This document shows, piece by piece, positions 39,624-44,564 of a stretch of DNA of 44,564 bases. Position numbers and translations under genes: made by a program. The stretch's first letter is position 1. Each line of letters opens with the position of its first letter. Location: the NCBI GenBank assembly GCA_035906055.1, contig JAMIFV010000008.1, forward strand, positions 1 through 44,564. The letters run 5' to 3'. Under the pieces are notes generated by a model. The model saw only the letters and a list, made by a program, of their open reading frames with translations, had not been told where the DNA came from and searched no databases. This DNA comes from JAMIFV01 sp035906055. Lineage in GTDB: Bacteria > Pseudomonadota > Alphaproteobacteria > Rickettsiales > JABCZZ01.

Positions 39624-40799
39624 ATGTTGAGTGCCCGTGGAACCGAAAAGAACGATAAGCACCCGCCCCCTATCGGTGAACCCGATGCGGGGCGTGCGGG
39701 CGCTTCGTTCGTGCTCAATGAAAGCGACGTGGAGCGGCTGCTTAATGAAGGCACCGCCGATGCCCGCATCGACGTGCTCAAGAAAGTGGCTGACACACAT
39801 GGCCAGCAGAAATACAGCCTGCGCGAACTGGCGATAGCCGAGCAGATATTCCGCCTGATGCTCAAGGATACCGAGATCAGCGTGCGCGAGACGCTTGCCA
39901 GTTCGCTCAAGGATAATCCGCGTGTCCCGCGCGATATCGTGCTCAGTCTCAGCAATGACATGGAGCGTATCGCAGCGCCGATGCTTGAATACTCCCCCGT
40001 GCTCTCGGACAACGACATCGTCGCCATACTCAAAGCCGCCAAACAGCAGGACAACCGCGCGGTGGCCGTTGCCAGGCGCAAACATATCTCTGAAACCGTG
40101 GCCGTGGCCCTGGTGCAGACGCAGAATGTGCAGGCCGTAACGCAGCTCATGAGCAACCCCGGTGCCAAGATCCCGGAGAAATCCTATCACGACGCAATGC
40201 GCAACCACGGCAACCAGAGCACGGTGGCGACCGCCATCGCCCACAGGCCGGACCTGCCCATCACCGTGGTGGAAAGCGTCATCTCGCTCGTATCGGATTC
40301 GCTCGCCAACGTGCTGCGCACGCAATATCACCTTGCGCCCTCCACCGTATCCACGGAAACCGAAAAAACCCGTGAAATCGCCACGCTGCGCCTTATCGAC
40401 GGCAACCAGATCAACCACCGCGATGTGGAAAAACTGGTAGACCAGTTGCAGGCTTTCAGCAGGCTGACCCCTTCGATCATCCTTACTTCGCTGTGCCGCG
40501 GCAATCTCTATTTCTTTGAGACCAGCCTTGCGCGCCTCTCCAATATACCCGTGCGCAACGCACAACTGCTTATCCATGATAAAGGCGGCCTCGGCTTCAA
40601 GGCGCTTTATGCCAAGGCAGGGCTGCCGGATAAATTCCTTGTGCCCTCGCGCATGCTGCTGGAGATCGTGGCGGAGAACCAGCGCACCGGCCAGCCGCAA
40701 ACCACCAACATCCTCGCGCAGAAGCTTATCCACAAGGCAGGCGGGCAGAATATAGAAAATCTTTCGTATCTTCTGGCGCTTATCCGCCAGAGCGCGTGA
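39624..40799 (+). CDS. DUF2336 domain protein, copy 2
   Basis: The 391-residue paralog of the preceding gene has the same order of blocks: A-E-Q-I-F-R-L-M-L-K-D-T-E-I-S-V-R-E-T-L-A-S-S-L-K, L-S-D-N-D-I-V-A-I-L, L-T-P-S-I-I-L-T-S-L-C-R-G-N-L-Y-F-F and I-P-V-R-N-A-Q-L-L-I-H-D-K-G-G-L-G-F-K-A-L-Y. Its N-terminus is about 35 residues longer and Pro/Gly-rich. The two proteins are clearly diverged, so the duplication is old, and they may form a heteromeric pair. Function is unknown. Confidence 0.85.
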   Translation: MLSARGTEKNDKHPPPIGEPDAGRAGASFVLNESDVERLLNEGTADARIDVLKKVADTHGQQKYSLRELAIAEQIFRLMLKDTEISVRETLASSLKDNPRVPRDIVLSLSNDMERIAAPMLEYSPVLSDNDIVAILKAAKQQDNRAVAVARRKHISETVAVALVQTQNVQAVTQLMSNPGAKIPEKSYHDAMRNHGNQSTVATAIAHRPDLPITVVESVISLVSDSLANVLRTQYHLAPSTVSTETEKTREIATLRLIDGNQINHRDVEKLVDQLQAFSRLTPSIILTSLCRGNLYFFETSLARLSNIPVRNAQLLIHDKGGLGFKALYAKAGLPDKFLVPSRMLLEIVAENQRTGQPQTTNILAQKLIHKAGGQNIENLSYLLALIRQSA

Positions 40800-40886
40800 C
40801 ACACCCGCCCGCATGATTAAGGCTTGCACGCATGATGGGCGCTGGCTACTATCCACTCAATTATTAATTCTTTTCAGGTTACCTGC

Positions 40887-41663
40887 ATGAGTAAACATTT
40901 TACTGTTTGCCTGTGTCTGGCAGTAACCGCAAGCCTAGGCCTGTTTGCAGGCGCAGCAAGTTATGCCGCGCCGGCGGTTGTACCCCAAACCGCACAAACC
41001 GTGCTTGCCAATGCGGTGACCGCAGACACGCTGCGCTACGCGCGATTTGACGCGACGACGAATAACATCAGTATCGGCGCCGATGCTTACGGAAAGCATC
41101 TCGGTTTGACGGCGTCTGATGGGCAGAAGATCAAGAATAGCGGCGTGAACAGCGAAATCGTCATCGACTACCCTTACGTTGAAGGCGACACGGTCAAATA
41201 CAGCTGGCGCATGATGATCCCGGCATTCCTGCCAGCCGATCCGGAGAACCGCTGGTGGCTTATTGCCCGCTGGACACCGCAGGCTAATTTCAAGATAGGC
41301 GAAAAGCAGGAAACCTACAACGTCCTGAACCCCGCCATCATGATCACCTATAAATTACAAGAGAACCGTGATACGTTCGCACTGGGCTACGGCGTGCCCG
41401 ATACCATCCTCGCCGATGCTTTCTCGGTCACGCGTAACGAATGGGTGAAGGTAGACCTTGTCGTGACATGGTCCACCACTTCAAGCGGCAAAGCGGTGAT
41501 GTATATCAACAATTCAAAGATATCGGCCACCGAGCTGCGCGGGCGCAATATGTATCACAAGCACTACGACCTGTTCAGATTAGGCATATTCCGCAGCCCC
41601 AAAATACAGGAAGCCGCTACCATCTTATACGGCGATATCAGCGTTGAACATGTGAAACCCTGA
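40887..41663 (+). CDS. Secreted polysaccharide-lyase-like protein (heparin lyase I-like / ConA-like fold)
   Basis: The 258-residue protein has a clear signal peptide (cleavage near S-Y-A/A-P, about residue 28). The rest looks like a single concanavalin A-like beta-sandwich: Y-S-W-R-M-M-I-P-A-F-L-P, W-W-L-I-A-R-W-T-P-Q, N-E-W-V-K-V-D-L-V-V-T-W-S and the closing L-F-R-L-G-I-F-R-S-P...I-L-Y-G-D-I-S-V. This pattern resembles the heparin-lyase-I-like family of polysaccharide lyases. Catalytic residues cannot be assigned by eye, so a non-enzymatic carbohydrate-binding role is possible. A short inverted repeat spans its stop and that of the convergent rfbB. Confidence 0.55.
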   Translation: MSKHFTVCLCLAVTASLGLFAGAASYAAPAVVPQTAQTVLANAVTADTLRYARFDATTNNISIGADAYGKHLGLTASDGQKIKNSGVNSEIVIDYPYVEGDTVKYSWRMMIPAFLPADPENRWWLIARWTPQANFKIGEKQETYNVLNPAIMITYKLQENRDTFALGYGVPDTILADAFSVTRNEWVKVDLVVTWSTTSSGKAVMYINNSKISATELRGRNMYHKHYDLFRLGIFRSPKIQEAATILYGDISVEHVKP

Positions 41664-41675
41664 GAAACCGCACGC

Positions 41676-42689
41676 TCAGGCGGCCTGCTTTCTGGCGATG
41701 ACGGTCTTGCTCCACGCTTCATTGGCGAGATACCAGTCCACCGTGGCGCGTATACCTTTCTCAAAGGTCCATGCACGGGTGAAGCCCAGCTCTTTCTCTG
41801 CGCGGTTGTCGTCGATAGCGTAGCGGCGGTCATGGCCTAAACGGTCGGGCACAAAGGCGATCTGCTCCGCATAGGATTTTTTGTCGTTACGAGGGCGGAT
41901 TTCATCAAGGTATCCGCAAATAATATTCACCAGATCGAGGTTCTTCATCTGCGCACGGCCACCGAGGCAGTAATGCTCGCCCAGCCTGCCTTTACTCGCC
42001 GCCAGCCAGATGCCCTGCGCATGGTCCTCCACATGGATCCAGTCGCGCACATGCAGGCCGTCGCCGTAGACCGGCAGCGGCTGGCCAGCCAGCGCTTTGG
42101 TGATGATGACGGGAATGAGTTTTTCCGGCAGCTGGCGGGGGCCATAATTATTGCTGCAATGGGTGATGATTGCGGGCAGGCCATAGGTGTGGTACCATGC
42201 GCGCACCAGATGGTCTGCGGCTGCCTTGGAAGCCGAATAGGGCGAATTGGGCGCATAGGGGCTTGCCTCGCTGAAGAAGCCGGTTTCCGGCAGCGCGCCG
42301 AATACTTCGTCGGTGGAAACCTGCAGGTAACGGAACCCTTCCGGTGCCTGTTTCATGTACGCCCGCGACGCTTCCAGCAGCACATAGGTGCCCTGAATAT
42401 TGGTATCCATGAATTCGCCGGGGCTGGCGATGGAGTTATCCACATGCGATTCCGCCGCAAAATGCAGCAGGCCTGCTGGCGTATGCTTTGCAAGCAAACC
42501 ATCCACCAATGCGCGGTCGCGTATGTCGCCTACCACCAGCTCAGCGTCCACACCTTCAAGGTTTTCGCGGTGGCCTGCATAAGTGAGCGCATCGAGCACC
42601 ACCACTTTGTGTTTACGCGCCACAGCCTGCCGCACGAAGCAGCTGCCGATGAAACCGGCGCCGCCGGTGATGAGGTATGTCTGGGTCAT
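41676..42689 (-). CDS. rfbB: dTDP-glucose 4,6-dehydratase
   Basis: This 337-residue extended SDR enzyme has the NAD-binding G-G-A-G-F-I-G motif at about 9-15. The catalytic T126-D127-E128 of the dehydratase and Y151-S-A-S-K155 are present, as are Y-G-P-R-Q-L-P-E-K-L-I-P and R-D-W-I-H-V-E-D-H. It makes dTDP-4-keto-6-deoxyglucose for rhamnose and related surface sugars. The partner genes rfbA, rfbC and rfbD are absent from the window. TDP-sugar specificity is by family resemblance. Confidence 0.92.
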   Translation of the reverse strand: MTQTYLITGGAGFIGSCFVRQAVARKHKVVVLDALTYAGHRENLEGVDAELVVGDIRDRALVDGLLAKHTPAGLLHFAAESHVDNSIASPGEFMDTNIQGTYVLLEASRAYMKQAPEGFRYLQVSTDEVFGALPETGFFSEASPYAPNSPYSASKAAADHLVRAWYHTYGLPAIITHCSNNYGPRQLPEKLIPVIITKALAGQPLPVYGDGLHVRDWIHVEDHAQGIWLAASKGRLGEHYCLGGRAQMKNLDLVNIICGYLDEIRPRNDKKSYAEQIAFVPDRLGHDRRYAIDDNRAEKELGFTRAWTFEKGIRATVDWYLANEAWSKTVIARKQAA

Positions 42690-42735
42690 AAAAGGGGTTT
42701 ATCGCAATCGTTGAAGAGACTCAAGGGGCAGCAGG

Positions 42736-43869
42736 TTAAATACTGTTACCACCTTTACCATATTTACGCGATAAACTGCTCTGGCGCATCAGATGTTCCC
42801 AATGCCCTTTAGCATCGCCAGAAGTTGGATCCAATGGCTCGTTAGAATCCGCCCTGATCTCTGCCGTTGCAGCACCCTGTCCACCCGGAGCAGGCCAGAC
42901 AGCCTTCTTCAAATGCTCATTTCTTTGTTCAATGCCTTCTGCAGCAAGTATCATTTCTTCAAAGGAATTCAGCCCAAATACCTCCGGCATCTTGCGTAAT
43001 TTATGGATCGGAACCGGTTTTCCATTACGGATGCTGCTGACATCTTCAATCAGACAGCCAGTTAGTCTGACGATATCTGCCGCTTCCAGTTTTCGTTCTG
43101 CCTGTAATATTTTCAGGCTCTTGCCAAGCACTTGTAGGTCTGGCACAGGTTCTAGCCCATTGGCTGCATCCACTATTTCCTGAAGCGACCCCATGCCCAA
43201 AACCCCGGGTAATTTAGCAAGGCTATCGCGTGAGAAGTTCCCAGTGCGCCCCGATAATATCTGTTCATAGGTTTTTGGTTTGATACCAAGATCTTCAGCC
43301 ATTTGTGCATTGGAAATATTGCGCTCTTTCTGCAATACCCTAACCGCATCGCGAATGGCTTCAGGATTCACCTCGTCCGCCAAGCCAGCTGCAGCTTTTA
43401 GCAGTTCGTGCAATGTTGAATATCCCAATTCCTTTGCAGCGCGCACGCTGGTTTCAAGGCTAATGGACCGCGTAGGGTGTTCGGGCGTGTTCTCCACGAA
43501 CCTTTGCAGCGTCTCCAGAGCAAATCCCGCCCTGCGCTCAATCTCGGCGATGCTGATTTTCTGATGCCTTGATATCTTCAGCAATGCGGAAGCTACAACA
43601 GGTTTAGTTAGTTCAGGCATGGCTTCGGCTTCCGTCATCAGCTCCTCAAGTGAGCCGATACCCAGCTGTTTACAGGCACCCAGTATCTGCGCTTCAGGAA
43701 GCGACTTGTTTCCTTTTTCAAATTTGGGCAGATGAATGGGACTGATTCCAGCCAGCGCGGCAAGTTCAGGCCTTTCCATGCCATGCGACACACGCACTTT
43801 ACCAAGCGCGGCCCCCAGCGCTTGTTGTGAATAACTATTCTGATTCTGTATCTGTGCCTGCAGCGTCAT
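42736..43869 (-). CDS. Array protein with four degenerate XRE-type HTH repeats
   Basis: The 377-residue protein is made of four units of about 75 residues (about 22-86, 94-163, 171-239, 248-313). Each has an XRE-like helix-turn-helix followed by a cap of the form L-G-x-x-S-L-x-E-L-x-x-A-A-x-x-L (caps at about 70, 149, 225 and 299). Unit 3 is the most canonical (L-Q-K-E-R-N-I-S-N-A-Q-M-A-E-D-L-G-I-K-P-K-T). The C-terminal tail contains G-H-W-x-x-L, also found at the end of the upstream truncated paralog. It starts 2 nt after that paralog, with an AAGG ribosome binding site. A four-fold XRE array in one chain is unusual and may bind a long or repeated DNA site. No named family is recognised. 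Confidence 0.8.
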   Translation of the reverse strand: MTLQAQIQNQNSYSQQALGAALGKVRVSHGMERPELAALAGISPIHLPKFEKGNKSLPEAQILGACKQLGIGSLEELMTEAEAMPELTKPVVASALLKISRHQKISIAEIERRAGFALETLQRFVENTPEHPTRSISLETSVRAAKELGYSTLHELLKAAAGLADEVNPEAIRDAVRVLQKERNISNAQMAEDLGIKPKTYEQILSGRTGNFSRDSLAKLPGVLGMGSLQEIVDAANGLEPVPDLQVLGKSLKILQAERKLEAADIVRLTGCLIEDVSSIRNGKPVPIHKLRKMPEVFGLNSFEEMILAAEGIEQRNEHLKKAVWPAPGGQGAATAEIRADSNEPLDPTSGDAKGHWEHLMRQSSLSRKYGKGGNSI

Positions 43870-43871
43870 GA

Positions 43872-44384
43872 TTACCTTATGGTTGTTTTTTCAGACAGCA
43901 CTTGAGCTGCAACCCGCGAAGCGTCCACCAGCGATGTCCAGTGGCCTAATGCGGGCTGTGCAACTTTTTTTACTTCGGCAACGATGTTGGCTGCGTTACC
44001 TAACGCTCTGATCTCGTCCAGCGACACGCTAAAAATACCGGGCAATTTCTCCAAAACCGGAACAGGTATTTTTGCGCTTTCACGTTTGGACATCATATGT
44101 TCATATGCCGCAGGCTTTATTCCAAGCATGCCGGCCATATCGGCGGCGGTCATTTGACACTCTTGTTGCAGAGCCTTTATCGCCTGTTTAAAAGATTGCG
44201 TCTGGTATTCCTCCGACTCCAGCCGGGAATTGAGTTTCGCAGCCCCTGTCACTAACCCTCCCAATGAATCAAAGCCTAAAGCTTTGGCTACGGGAAATAC
44301 TGTTTCCAAAGCCAGATACGGATTTTCCTGATTATCTCTTGCAGCAACAAAACTTTCTAATGCTCTATAGCCTATAACTATATA
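43872..44384 (-). pseudogene. HTH-array paralog truncated by an IS element
   Basis: The reading frame is open from the stop at 43872 to the insertion-sequence boundary near 44384. It has no convincing start; a TTG at 44309 is the nearest. The codons before that TTG (A-L-E-S-F-V...Y-L-A-L-E-T) still align with the second repeat of the downstream array protein, so the N-terminal part has been lost. What remains is the end of one repeat (A-L-G-F-D-S-L-G-G-L), a complete HTH unit (A-L-Q-Q-E-C-Q-M-T-A-A-D-M-A-G-M-L-G-I-K) and the tail with G-H-W-T-S-L. It lies 2 nt upstream of its intact paralog. A shortened product could still be made and interfere with it. Confidence 0.75.
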
Positions 44385-44564
44385 TTAGGGAGAAATGATT
44401 ACAGCATGAAGTGCTGCGTTGATGTCTGTGAACGTTGCGAGTATTTTGCGTGTTGCATTTTTGATGGGGAACCATGCATGTTCGATAAGGTTGTCTCTGG
44501 GTGAGTAGCGCGGCAGGAAGAGTGCGTTGCAACCTGCTGCCTGGAGGAGTGTGATGATGCGTTC
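44385..44564 (-). mobile_element. IS630-type transposase, C-terminal end (continues beyond the window)
   Basis: The minus-strand frame is open from the window edge to the TAA at 44385-44387 (59 codons seen). It contains F-L-P-R-Y-S-P-R-D-N-L-I-E-H-A-W-F-P-I-K, the hallmark block of IS630 DDE transposases, with the last catalytic Glu in I-E-H. The 5' part lies outside the window. The element end falls within a few bases of 44365-44385, next to TA dinucleotides, which fits the TA target of this family. The insertion removed the 5' end of the HTH-array paralog. Confidence 0.85.

Noticed and set aside
39561..40856. 431-codon minus-strand frame opposite the second DUF2336 gene
   Set aside because: The sense strand encodes a clear DUF2336 paralog; the antisense frame is His/Gly/Arg-rich with no motif.
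41659..41680. Inverted repeat CCTGAG/CTCAGG spanning the stops of the lyase-like gene and rfbB as a terminator
   Set aside because: The stem is only 6 bp, the loop is long and there is no T run on either strand.
1..44564. CRISPR array or rRNA genes
   Set aside because: No regularly spaced direct repeats and no rRNA-like segments were seen.

Overview
The window looks like a chromosomal segment of an alphaproteobacterium, moderately GC-rich with AT-rich intergenic spacers. The evidence is a circularly permuted (two-piece) tmRNA gene, the alphaproteobacterial form of SspB, two DUF2336 proteins, ThyX, and a vir-homolog type IV secretion system (T4SS) with a giant VirB6 of the kind known from Rickettsiales-like lineages. 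A deep-branching order such as Micavibrionales or Rickettsiales is an inference, not a demonstrated assignment.

Layout. 1-300: remnant of an IS481-type transposase whose stop codon abuts a tRNA-Gly(TCC). 300-3030: repeat palindromes, an orphan lipoprotein secretin and an unknown upstream partner. 3235-6215: Sco1-like protein, TadA, SspB and tmRNA (the last three on the minus strand), then divergent thyX. 6290-7953: unknown protein and a HigBA-type toxin-antitoxin pair with an operator palindrome. 8087-14111: housekeeping genes (CCA-adding enzyme, GlnD, nitrilase-family hydrolase) and an acyltransferase. 14150-16845: ECF sigma factor overlapping a membrane-anchored VWA protein. 16923-31293 (minus strand): T4SS in transcription order virB2 / virB4-virB6-virB8-virB9-virB10-virB11-virD4. 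31467-34764: two tandem polytopic GT-C-like proteins and a tiny ORF. 34883-38325: RidA, then scoA-scoB-spermidine-synthase-like operon. 38489-40799: tandem DUF2336 genes. 40887-42689: secreted lyase-like protein and an rfbB-type dehydratase. 42736-44564: an array protein of four degenerate XRE-type HTH repeats, a truncated paralog, and the end of an IS630-type transposase that cut it.

How the parts fit. The tmRNA, SspB and TadA genes form one transcription unit: tmRNA tags stalled proteins and SspB delivers tagged proteins to ClpXP. The T4SS carries all three ATPases, the core complex VirB8/9/10, the pilin and a VirB6 of about 1,800 residues, but no virB3, virB5 or virB7 is visible here. The pilin gene has its own strong terminator and virB4 has its own candidate promoter. 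The most unexpected signal is an ungapped 22-residue match (15 identical) between the periplasmic stalk of VirB10 and the same topological position in the neighbouring sigma-linked VWA protein, suggesting that the sigma/VWA unit and the T4SS are functionally linked.
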